From Woeseiaceae bacterium (GTDB lineage: Bacteria; Pseudomonadota; Gammaproteobacteria; Steroidobacterales; Woeseiaceae): a stretch of 40,390 nucleotides of DNA. A model generated the notes under the pieces. The model was given only the letters and a program-made list of their open reading frames with translations. It was not told the DNA's origin and ran no database searches. The translations under genes and the position numbers were made by a program. How positions within the stretch are numbered: position 1 is the first letter of the stretch; the number at the start of each line of letters is the position of its first letter. Positions 32,980 to 40,390 of the stretch are shown here, piece after piece. Location: positions 1 through 40,390 of the forward strand of contig JANQPG010000096.1 in NCBI GenBank assembly GCA_028289545.1, read 5' to 3'.

Positions 32980-35802
32980 TCAATATAGCGCCGTAACCAC
33001 ATCTTCGCTGCGCTCCATTTTCGCGTAACGCGCCGGCATTAGCCCTGCCAGCCTGTCAAAACTCTGCTGCACCCACTCGTCGTAGACTCCGTCGAGCGTA
33101 CGATCCGTGTTCGCCTTGTAGAGGTCGATCGCCTTCTCCTCGAACGGATATACCTGCTCCTCCAGCAACAGCTCGTATTGCTCGAGGGCGACCTCGTCGA
33201 GATTGCCGGGTCGCTCGGAACCCATCAGGTCTGCGCCGAACGTCTCGTAGACCTGCGCGAGGCGGAAGGTGGCGGCCGTCGTCACTTCGGCGACGCCGTA
33301 ATCGGCCGCCGACGTGTAGGCGTCGATCGTGTCCTGCATGAGCTTGCGCTTGACCTTCATGCTATCGGCCAGCGGTTGCGTCAGCTTGAAGACCTCGAAT
33401 TGCTGGCGGACCGGCTCGGCGAGCTCGATCGACGCTTTCGCCGCCAGGAAACGGGTCCTTTCGCTGCGCTCCGCGCCCGCCATCGCGTCCGCGTTCACGA
33501 TGTCCCTGAGCCGCGTCATACGGACGTTGTAGTCACCGCTCGCCTCCGCCAGCTCCAGCAGCCGATAACGCGCCTCGATCGACTCTGAGACGGGGCGCGG
33601 GAAACGCTGGACAATCGTGTCGAGCACGCGCTGTTCGCTGCTCGCCGTCGCACTGCTCTTGTAGAGGTCCGCTGCTTTCCACAGCGCCTCGCGCTGAACG
33701 TCTTCGCCGGAATCCGGGTCATCCGCTATACGCTCGAACTCGCTGGCCGCCTTTGCCGAATCGCCGGTCTCCATGTAGCTGACAGCCAGCTTCTGCGTAA
33801 TGTCGTCGGCATATTCGCTGTCCGGATAGTCGATCCGAAACTGTTCGAGAACGCCCGATGCCCGATCCCAGGCCTGCATGTTGATGAGCGCCGCGGCGGC
33901 ATCGTACTCGGCGGTCGCCCGAATGTCCGAATCGGGTACGGCCTGACCCAGGCGCGTGAAGTGCGTCACCGCCGTTTCGAGGTCACCCGCGTCGCGAGCC
34001 TGCTCACCCTGCTTGTAAATCGAAGAGGCAATGCGATCCTTGATGTCGGCGTTGGCCTCGCCATCGTCGGCCGGCGTGAAGCTCCGCAAACGGTAATAGG
34101 CCTGCTCCGCCTCGGCGAAATTGCTGAGGTCGAATTGCGAATGCGCCACAACCGTCCAGGCCGTACGCAACAACGGCGGATCGACGGGCGGCTGCTTGCC
34201 GACGACAGCCTGACCAACGGCAACGGCAAGGTCGAACTGCCCGTCCGCGAACAGGTCCTCGGCCACGGTGGTCAGTACCGCGCCCGACTCGGGGTGCTCC
34301 GGATACGTGTTGGCAAAGCGCAGACCGCTGTCGAGATAGCGACGATGCCACTCTTTGCGCGCCTCTTCGTCGCTGAAGGTCTTTTCGTGTTCGGCGTAGG
34401 CAAGAAGCGCCGCATAACCCGCTTCGGCGGCCCGCTCGTGCAGCGGATACGCATACGCCGTACGCTCGTACTCATCGGTCGCGGCAAGGTAGTCCTCGCT
34501 TTCGAAGAGTATTTCCGCGAGCAGGAAGTTGGTATTGGCGCTGTCCGGCTCTTCGGGGAAGAACGCGAGGTACTTGCGATACCACTGCGCCGCCTGCTGG
34601 TAGTCGGCCTTGCCTCCACCGGCCTGCGCCTGTGCGTGGTAGTACTCCGCGAGATCCGACAGGTTGGCCTTCAGATGTGCAACGACCGCCTCGTTCTCGC
34701 CGGGCGGGTTGCGCACCCAGAACTCGCCGTCCATGCCGTAGCGCTCGACAAAACCTTTCTTGCCGTCGAGCACGAGTGAGGGGAATCCGCCCTGTTCGTA
34801 GGCCTCGATGACCTCCACCTGCAAGAGCGGCGCCTTCGGGTGCAGAGGGTCGTGGTTCACGAACGCCTCGTAGGCCCCGGCGGCGTCCACGTAGCGCTCT
34901 TTCGAGAGGTACAGATCGCCCAGGTTCATGTAGATGATGTAGCTGTAGATCGGGTTGCCGCGGCGTTCTAAAAACTCGTCGATGCTGTTCGCACCGTCCA
35001 TGTACGAGAAGCTGATGGACAGCACGCGGAACGTGTCTTCCACGAGCTCCTGCTCAGCGCGGCTCAGGCCCTCCAGACGATCGTCGCCATCCTTGAACTC
35101 GAAGTCGCCCACTTTGCGATCCAGGAGCTCGAAGAACGGTTCCAGGCTGTCTTCGTGCCACGCCAGCTTGAACTGCGACCAGCCGAGCTTGTACAGCGAC
35201 TGTTCGTAGAAGCGCGATGCGTCGCCGTAGTCCACAACCGCCGAATATGCAATCTCGGCGTCGTTGTACTGCTTGCGCAGGAACAGCATTTCGCCGCGGC
35301 GAAACTGGACTTCGTCGATCAACAGGGTGTCGGGATAGCGACCAACCAGTTCGTTCAACGTCACCAGCGCCTCGTCGGTCAGGCCACCCGCTTCGTAGGC
35401 GCGCGCAAGCTGATAGAGCACCGTATCGTTGCGACGGTAGTCGGGATACGCCTCGAGCAGCTGCCGGTACAGATCCACGGCGTTGCTGAAGGTTTCCATC
35501 CCCAGCGCGTCGATGTTCTCGCTGAGCTGCTCGGCTTCCGTCACTTCGAGCTCGAGGTCGCCCAAACGACGCATTGCCTCGGCACGGAGTATGGGATCGT
35601 CGGATACGAGATCGAGAAACGCGCGATAGTTGTCGCGCGCGAGATCCGAGCTGTTGACGATGACGTTGCCGGGGCGGATTTCGACCGACTGGCCTTCGAG
35701 GCTGCCGATCGTGTCGCGCTTCTTTACCTTTTTGCGGGCGTCAGCCGGCGTTGCCGCACACAGGCAGACAGCGACGGCCGCGACGATCAGTGAGCGCTTC
35801 AT
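32980..35802 (-). CDS. Large periplasmic TPR protein (envelope machine component)
   Basis: This 940-residue protein has a signal peptide (SLIVAAVAVCLCAATPADA) followed by TPR-like helical repeats along most of its length, with BamD/YbgF-like units such as VLYQLARAYEAGGLTDEALV and TNFLLAEILFESEDYLAATD. The start ATG overlaps the stop of the upstream TPR gene (ATGA), with GGAG upstream. It belongs to an operon with ExbB, ExbD and an AgmX-domain protein. Size, export and context recall the large TPR parts of the Agl-Glt machines of myxobacteria, but I cannot assign a one-to-one equivalent. Confidence 0.88.
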   Translation of the reverse strand: MKRSLIVAAVAVCLCAATPADARKKVKKRDTIGSLEGQSVEIRPGNVIVNSSDLARDNYRAFLDLVSDDPILRAEAMRRLGDLELEVTEAEQLSENIDALGMETFSNAVDLYRQLLEAYPDYRRNDTVLYQLARAYEAGGLTDEALVTLNELVGRYPDTLLIDEVQFRRGEMLFLRKQYNDAEIAYSAVVDYGDASRFYEQSLYKLGWSQFKLAWHEDSLEPFFELLDRKVGDFEFKDGDDRLEGLSRAEQELVEDTFRVLSISFSYMDGANSIDEFLERRGNPIYSYIIYMNLGDLYLSKERYVDAAGAYEAFVNHDPLHPKAPLLQVEVIEAYEQGGFPSLVLDGKKGFVERYGMDGEFWVRNPPGENEAVVAHLKANLSDLAEYYHAQAQAGGGKADYQQAAQWYRKYLAFFPEEPDSANTNFLLAEILFESEDYLAATDEYERTAYAYPLHERAAEAGYAALLAYAEHEKTFSDEEARKEWHRRYLDSGLRFANTYPEHPESGAVLTTVAEDLFADGQFDLAVAVGQAVVGKQPPVDPPLLRTAWTVVAHSQFDLSNFAEAEQAYYRLRSFTPADDGEANADIKDRIASSIYKQGEQARDAGDLETAVTHFTRLGQAVPDSDIRATAEYDAAAALINMQAWDRASGVLEQFRIDYPDSEYADDITQKLAVSYMETGDSAKAASEFERIADDPDSGEDVQREALWKAADLYKSSATASSEQRVLDTIVQRFPRPVSESIEARYRLLELAEASGDYNVRMTRLRDIVNADAMAGAERSERTRFLAAKASIELAEPVRQQFEVFKLTQPLADSMKVKRKLMQDTIDAYTSAADYGVAEVTTAATFRLAQVYETFGADLMGSERPGNLDEVALEQYELLLEEQVYPFEEKAIDLYKANTDRTLDGVYDEWVQQSFDRLAGLMPARYAKMERSEDVVTALY

Positions 35803-37658
35803 TCGGAGGTCTCCGAAACCGTGGCGGCAATGTCGTAGATCGACGCCAGCGCAAACCGCGCCTGAATCGTGTAGGTATCGAGGCGCTGCTTCTGCGCGCT
35901 GAGTTCTCCAACGGCGATGCGCCGCAGAAACACCTGCTGATCGAGCATGGCGTCTTCGACCTGCATCTTGAGGCGCTCGATACGCGGTGCAAGACCGTAC
36001 ACGCGGTCTCCCAGCGCATCGAACTCGATCGGTTCGAGTCGTATGGATTCGTCCACCTGGCGGCGTGCGCGCTGCGTTTCGACGAGCGCCTCACCCGTTT
36101 GCCGTACGTGCCGCCGAAGGCGCCAGAGACGATCCTTGAACTCCTTCTCGAGTTCCCACTGAAGAACACCTTTCAGAAGACCGATCTTGTCGCGCACATC
36201 CTGCGCTTCGGGAATGTCGGCGGCCAGGATCGGATTGCTCTCCAGACCCGTGATCTCGCCCCACATTTCGAACTGCTGCTCGTTCGCCAGCGCCAGCCAA
36301 TCGTTGCTCTCCTCGATATTGTTGAGCAGCGAGTCGAACTCGAGCTTGCGGTCGACGAGCGCGTCGATGTCGGCACGCGCCAGCGCCTCCTGCACGCGGG
36401 GCAGCCGCTCGGCAAACGCCTCACGCCGCGTCTCCAGCATGTTGCTGTAAACGTCGACGCTCCGCTGCCAGGCGTCCAGGTTGCGGTGCAAATAATTCAG
36501 ATCGCGATAATTCTTGAGTCCTTCCTGAAACTCATGTGTTGCGAGCAGGTGGAACAAATAGCGAGCCTCGGGCCCTTCGGGCAGATGCTGCATTTCCCAG
36601 TACCAGCCCGTGCTGTCGAGCGGGTCGTTGCTCACGAAGTCGTCGAAGAACTCGCCCGACTCGAGGCGTCCGATCGTGACATCGATGCGGTTGGTTTCCT
36701 CGTAAAAGGCCTCGATCGCGTTCAAATAGTGATCGGCGGCCTGACTCACGGCGTCGAGTTTCGCCAGCGCATAGGGAATCGCCAGCATGGACTCCTGCAC
36801 GGCGGAGTCGAGCAGATCGCGTCCGCGCAACTCCATCCAGGGCACGAGCGCGCGTTCGTAACTCTCCATCTCCGCGTCGGCCCAGCCGACGCCCAGGAGC
36901 GCCTTGTTCGAAAACGGTCCTTCCAGCCGCACGCGGTTCAGCGGCAGCTTGGCGGCGCTCGCCTGCCCGTCCTGCAGCAGCGCGTAGCCCAGGGCCAGGT
37001 TGGCCTTGTCGCGGAGCGAAGTCAGCTCTTCGTTCCACGGGTCGATATCGCCAAGGTCGGACAGGATCGACTGCGCCTCCGCGATTCTGCCGCTGCGCAC
37101 GAGGGCCACGCCGAGGTTGAACTGCGCGTAGCGCGACCATTCGGTTTTGCCTTTCCATTTTTCAAGCAGCGCAATCGCCTGGTCGTGGTCGCCCGCATCG
37201 ATGTGGAGTTGCGCCTCAAGCAGTCTGGCCTCGCGCTCGAGGTTCTTCGGCAGCTTACCCTCGATGTTCGCCAGCGCTTGCTGCGAACGCTCGAGATAAC
37301 CGCGCTGCTGCCAGATTTTTGCGAGGAAAAACCAGGTGCGGTCGCGGATGTCCTGATCCACGTTGTCCGCCAGCAGGCGCTCGAAGATGTCCGCCGCTTC
37401 GAGGTGATGGCCGTAGGACAGGTACATGCCGCCGAGCAGCAGCTCGGACTCGTCGAGGTGATTCTCGACGCGCGACGTTTCGCGCGCAGCCAGGAGGCGG
37501 ACGATCGCGGGGAAATAGTCTTCCTTATAGAAGTGGAACAGAACTTCACCGTAGTGAACGTCCTGGACCACTATGGGTTCACGCTTGTCCTTTGCCGCCG
37601 CCGGCATGGCCAGCAGCAGAAGCGCAAATCCCGCCAACGCTGATCGGAAAGGCGGCAA
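35799..37658 (-). CDS. Periplasmic TPR protein with C-terminal coiled coil
   Basis: This 619-residue protein starts at a TTG six bases after GGGAG, a ribosome site that lies within the last codons of the upstream gene. The signal peptide ends LLAMPAAAKD. TPR units cover about residues 40-330 (YGHHLEAADIFERLLADN, AQFNLGVALVRSGRIAEAQ). The final 200 residues are rich in long charged helices likely to form coiled coils (EKEFKDRLWRLRRHVRQ, then RIERLKMQVEDAMLDQQ). It overlaps the next TPR gene by four bases. Most likely it is a periplasmic scaffold of the same machine. Confidence 0.88.
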   Translation of the reverse strand: MPPFRSALAGFALLLLAMPAAAKDKREPIVVQDVHYGEVLFHFYKEDYFPAIVRLLAARETSRVENHLDESELLLGGMYLSYGHHLEAADIFERLLADNVDQDIRDRTWFFLAKIWQQRGYLERSQQALANIEGKLPKNLEREARLLEAQLHIDAGDHDQAIALLEKWKGKTEWSRYAQFNLGVALVRSGRIAEAQSILSDLGDIDPWNEELTSLRDKANLALGYALLQDGQASAAKLPLNRVRLEGPFSNKALLGVGWADAEMESYERALVPWMELRGRDLLDSAVQESMLAIPYALAKLDAVSQAADHYLNAIEAFYEETNRIDVTIGRLESGEFFDDFVSNDPLDSTGWYWEMQHLPEGPEARYLFHLLATHEFQEGLKNYRDLNYLHRNLDAWQRSVDVYSNMLETRREAFAERLPRVQEALARADIDALVDRKLEFDSLLNNIEESNDWLALANEQQFEMWGEITGLESNPILAADIPEAQDVRDKIGLLKGVLQWELEKEFKDRLWRLRRHVRQTGEALVETQRARRQVDESIRLEPIEFDALGDRVYGLAPRIERLKMQVEDAMLDQQVFLRRIAVGELSAQKQRLDTYTIQARFALASIYDIAATVSETSE

Positions 37659-37661
37659 GGA

Positions 37662-38255
37662 CTACTCCCATTCCTTGATGACAAACTCGGGCTGCTGTTT
37701 CTGGACGCGATCGGTAATCTCGAGCTCGACGTACTTCGCACCGATACCCTTGCTGAAATTGAGCGTCGCACCCCGGCGATAGTCGCGAGTGTGCGGACCG
37801 CTGCCCGTAAAGATGGCAATCAGCTCATGGTCGCCGGTCTTGAGGTTCGCCATGTGCAGACGATGGACACCGCCACGCACGAGCGAGCCGGCCTCGCGCT
37901 CCGTGTACAGATAGTTCGCCACTTCCTTGCCGTTGATCTTGAGCTGCACCGAATCCAGCTCGAAGTACTCGCCAACGTCCATCGAAACGAAAAAGGCAAC
38001 CTGCGAGTTTGCCGGGAACAACAGCTCTTCCTCGAGCAGAAAAAGATCCCGGTTGAGGTCGAGCACCTCTTTCTTGAGGTCCTGCACGTCTTTGTCGAGA
38101 CTGCGAAATTCGTCCCGCGACGCCGCTTCCGCGACCGCAACACCCTGTGCCTCTGCAATATCCGCGGCGGCGGCGTCCTGTGCCGATACCGGTGCTGCCG
38201 CTGCAAGCAGCGACACTGTCAAGAGTGCGGCGACTGCAATGAGCTGTCTGTTCAC
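37662..38255 (-). CDS. Exported coiled-coil plus beta-sandwich protein
   Basis: This 197-residue protein starts at the GTG at 38255, eight bases after AGGAG, giving a normal signal peptide ending APVSAQ. Residues about 50-80 form a heptad-like helix (FRSLDKDVQDLKKEVLDLN). The rest looks like a beta-sandwich, with INGKEVANYLYTEREAGSLV and a HELIAIFTGSGPHTRDY stretch. I do not recognise the family. It is tightly coupled to the TPR genes downstream and probably belongs to the envelope complex. Confidence 0.85.
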   Translation of the reverse strand: MNRQLIAVAALLTVSLLAAAAPVSAQDAAAADIAEAQGVAVAEAASRDEFRSLDKDVQDLKKEVLDLNRDLFLLEEELLFPANSQVAFFVSMDVGEYFELDSVQLKINGKEVANYLYTEREAGSLVRGGVHRLHMANLKTGDHELIAIFTGSGPHTRDYRRGATLNFSKGIGAKYVELEITDRVQKQQPEFVIKEWE

Positions 38256-38317
38256 GCTGTGTTCTCCTATGCGGCCGGCTGTTCGGCCGTTCAATTACGC
38301 ATGCCGGCGGCGTTCGA

Positions 38318-38815
38318 TCACTCTCTCAGCAGCGCACGCACTTCGTTGAGATACTTCTCTTCGTAACCGGGTTTGTATCCCTGGTGCACATGCCGGACGT
38401 TGCCTTCGCGATCGAGGATGACGGTCACGGGCATGGCGTTGACTTCGTAGAGTTTGCTGACGTCCTTGCTGGCGTCGAACAGCACCGGGAAGTTCACGCC
38501 GAGTTCGCGCATCATGTCGATGGCGCGCTGCGAGTTATCGTCGATATTGACGCCCAGGAGCTTGAAGCCGACCCGCTCGTAGCGGTTGTAAAGATCGTCG
38601 AGGAGCGGCATTTCCTGACGGCACGGACCGCACCAGGTGGCCCAGAAGTTGATCATGACGACTTCGCCGCGGTACTCCGACAGGCGCAGGTTCTCGCCGG
38701 TCGAACTTTTGAGCGCAAAGTCAGGCGCTTTGTTACCGACCAGTCCCGACGACGCCAGGCTGGTTGCGGCAATGGCACTCAGTGCTACGGCGACAAGCAA
38801 TCTCTTGATATTCAT
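38318..38815 (-). CDS. TlpA/ResA-like exported thioredoxin
   Basis: This 165-residue protein starts at the ATG at 38815 (AAGG upstream); the frame stays open for 80 codons further but without signal-like sequence. A signal peptide (LLVAVALSAIAATSLASS) precedes the thioredoxin fold of the AhpC/TSA-TlpA type: NFWATWCGPCRQEMP with the redox pair Cys62/Cys65, the cis-Pro loop NAMPVTVILD and VNIDDN. It should reduce or isomerise disulfides in the periplasm. It is first of the ten-gene envelope operon, 62 bases before the next gene, so it may maintain cysteine-containing partners there. Confidence 0.92.
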   Translation of the reverse strand: MNIKRLLVAVALSAIAATSLASSGLVGNKAPDFALKSSTGENLRLSEYRGEVVMINFWATWCGPCRQEMPLLDDLYNRYERVGFKLLGVNIDDNSQRAIDMMRELGVNFPVLFDASKDVSKLYEVNAMPVTVILDREGNVRHVHQGYKPGYEEKYLNEVRALLRE

Positions 38816-39280
38816 TGTCCTTACCTTCTTTGACATCCGTTTCGACACACTGGGTCGCTCGAGGCCGTGCCCTGAAGAAGGCGCCTTCACCTGGAAGCCC
38901 TCTTCGCGCGCTCGTCGGGAGCAACCGCAATCCATTGGCGCGACGACGCATCGCGGCGCCGCGCTTCGCTTTACAGCTGACAACAGATGGTGACCGATGA
39001 GGCTCCGGGAGGCCGTGATAATCGTCACACAACCCGGAATCCTGAACATAATTCCTTTGAGCATCCGCTTTGGCGTCGGCGGGTTCCCGCCCCCGGGGAC
39101 CTGCGCCTGTGGCCACCCGAATGCTCGAGCTTAAGCAGAGAAGATTACGTTAAGTCGTTGTCTTTCCCTGAGCTTTCAGCAAGGTCACCAAGCCGCCTCG
39201 CCGAGCCGCCGCGGCGACCTTCCTGGCACGCCGGGACGCCATCTATGATAGGCGTATCAGGCTGAATTTAAAGTGAAAAG
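38816..39280. other. Long intergenic leader upstream of tlpA
   Basis: These 465 bases upstream of the tlpA-led operon carry no convincing gene. On the minus strand, TATCAT at 39250-39245 is a possible -10 close to the apbE terminator; with it the transcript would have a leader of over 400 bases. Within the leader, GGCGGG/CCCGCC can form a hairpin near 39080. Three short blocks weakly recall a c-di-GMP-I aptamer (39030-39111); they are described in the findings and are not claimed as a riboswitch. Confidence 0.4.
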
Positions 39281-39314
39281 CCGTCTGTATTCGGCGACAG
39301 AACGGACTTTTTTT
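39281..39314 (-). terminator. Terminator downstream of apbE (possibly bidirectional)
   Basis: CCGTCTGT at 39281-39288 pairs with ACAG-A-ACGG at 39297-39305, with one bulged A and an 8-base loop. On the plus strand it is followed by seven T residues; on the minus strand by CTTTTC. It lies about 30 bases past the apbE stop, so it most likely ends the apbE transcript. No plus-strand gene before it was found. Confidence 0.6.
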
Positions 39315-39342
39315 CCGGCCGCGGCGAAGCCCGCGAGCGCTG

Positions 39343-40380
39343 TCAGTCGACCGGCTGCGGTGACGCCGGTGCGGGCGGTTCAGGCGTCGTCAGTCCGTCC
39401 GAGTAGAAGATCGCCCCGGCCGCGTCGATGACGATGCTCTCGTAGTCGGGCAGGCTGGCGATCAGCCGCAGCCCCTGATCCACTCCCATGACAAACACCG
39501 ACGTCGACAGGGCGTCGGTCATTACGGCGTCCGGCCCAAGTACCGTTGCGCTGTGTACTCCCTCGGCCGGCTCGCCCGTGCTGGGCGCCAGAATGTGGTG
39601 ATAACGAACACCGTCTTCATCAAAAAACCGTTCGTAGTCGCCGGACGTGGAAATTGCCTCGTCGCTGAGCGGCAGCGTGATTGCCACCTCGCCGTCCTCG
39701 CGCGGATCGCGAATGCCGATCCCCCAGGGTTGCCCGCGGCGGTCCCCGAGCAGCCGCGAATCGCCGCCGGCGGTAACGATTGCGTGGCGGACGCCCCGGC
39801 TCTTGAGGATGTCCACGCCGCGCTCGACAACGTAGCCCTTCGCGATCCCGCCGAGGTTGATGCGCACGCCCTCCTCGAGATAACGAACGGTGCCCTTTGC
39901 CTCGTCCAGCTCGACCAAGCGGTAGCCTATTCGCGCTTTCTCGACTTCGAGGGTTTGGGTATCGGGCCTTTGACGTTGACGAAAATCGTAGTGCTGCCCA
40001 ACGCTCTCATAAGTAATGTCGAAGGCGCCGTGCGTCAGCACGGAGATATCCAGAGAGCGTTGGATGAGCGAGTACAGCTCCCGGTCAGCCAAGACAGCCT
40101 CGGAAGCGGCCGTCCGGTTGATCATCGAGATCTGGCTGTCCTCGATGTAGGTGCTCATGAGCTGATTGATGCGTTCAGCCTCCGCAAATACGGCATCGAC
40201 ATATCGGCGTCCCTCGGCGGGATCGTCGTGCCAGAGCCATACGCTGACCTGAGTGCCCATAAGTGGCCGTTCGTCGCCATACCACTCCGCGGAAACTGGC
40301 ATTGAAAACAGCAAGATAGGCCATATACCTAGAACTGTCTTCCAGCCGGCGCTATGCTTGGCAAGTTTTATCCACGACAA
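39343..40380 (-). CDS. apbE: FAD:protein FMN transferase ApbE (5' end uncertain)
   Basis: This product is at least 345 residues. It transfers FMN from FAD to a Thr or Ser of target flavoproteins in the periplasm, as for NqrC or RnfG. A hydrophobic export signal (GIWPILLFSMPVSAEW) precedes GTQVSVWLW. The family motifs INLGGIAKGYVVERG, HHILAPSTGEPA and the magnesium site TDALSTSVFVMG are present. The C-terminal tail is Pro-rich. The first possible start here is a TTG at 40380, and the frame stays open to the window edge, so the true start may be beyond it. No flavinylation target is seen nearby. Confidence 0.93.
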   Translation of the reverse strand: MSWIKLAKHSAGWKTVLGIWPILLFSMPVSAEWYGDERPLMGTQVSVWLWHDDPAEGRRYVDAVFAEAERINQLMSTYIEDSQISMINRTAASEAVLADRELYSLIQRSLDISVLTHGAFDITYESVGQHYDFRQRQRPDTQTLEVEKARIGYRLVELDEAKGTVRYLEEGVRINLGGIAKGYVVERGVDILKSRGVRHAIVTAGGDSRLLGDRRGQPWGIGIRDPREDGEVAITLPLSDEAISTSGDYERFFDEDGVRYHHILAPSTGEPAEGVHSATVLGPDAVMTDALSTSVFVMGVDQGLRLIASLPDYESIVIDAAGAIFYSDGLTTPEPPAPASPQPVD

Positions 40381-40390
40381 GGAGCGGGAC

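Noticed and set aside
38816..39314. A plus-strand small RNA ending at the T-run at 39308-39314
   Set aside because: No plus-strand promoter was convincing, and the hairpin is explained as the terminator of apbE.

Overview
The window looks like a GC-rich gammaproteobacterial chromosome, perhaps an uncultured or marine lineage near Woeseiales/Steroidobacterales. That placement is an inference from the protein families: fused IcmF, GlnK, an ExbB/ExbD/AgmX-type envelope operon and CoA-linked catabolism. No rRNA or marker gene is present to test it. No tRNA, CRISPR array, transposase or phage gene was seen. Most genes lie on the minus strand.

Region 1 (1-10.8 kb) is an accessory island. A TPP riboswitch with its promoter sits at the left edge and reads out of the window. 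Next to it is a 2417-residue exported SpvB/TcdB-mid/RHS protein with a variable C-terminal tip. It is coupled to a small exported protein that could be its immunity partner. Three small paralogous secreted two-cysteine proteins, faintly like AB5-toxin B subunits, flank this pair. An AT-rich intergenic region packed with palindromes and a membrane-anchored XRE regulator complete the island.

Region 2 (10.8-18 kb) is an acyl-CoA operon: icmF (fused B12 mutase/GTPase), an enoyl-CoA hydratase/isomerase, an acyl-CoA dehydrogenase of the LCAD/IVD catalytic type and a 3-hydroxyisobutyrate dehydrogenase-family enzyme. A divergent TetR regulator shares a palindromic operator with it. The likely role is branched/straight C4 acyl-CoA (valine or isobutyrate) metabolism.

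Region 3 (18-29 kb) holds mixed housekeeping and accessory genes. These are a Sel1-repeat protein, a MaoC/crotonase pair, a LuxR-type regulator, glnK, a second-type lepB, and a ThiF/E1-like, Asp-box propeller and MoaD/ThiS-like operon. Further right are a VOC protein, two DNA glycosylase-type repair genes, a histidine phosphatase and an unusual exported D-2-hydroxyacid dehydrogenase.

Region 4 (29-39 kb) is a ten-gene minus-strand operon: TlpA-like thioredoxin, coiled-coil/beta protein, two large TPR proteins, a TPR lipoprotein, a small periplasmic protein, ExbB, two ExbD and a TonB-like AgmX/PglI-domain protein. The gene set resembles the core of the Agl-Glt envelope machines. One ExbD has Asn in place of the proton-carrying Asp. 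The window ends with apbE, whose 5' end may lie outside.
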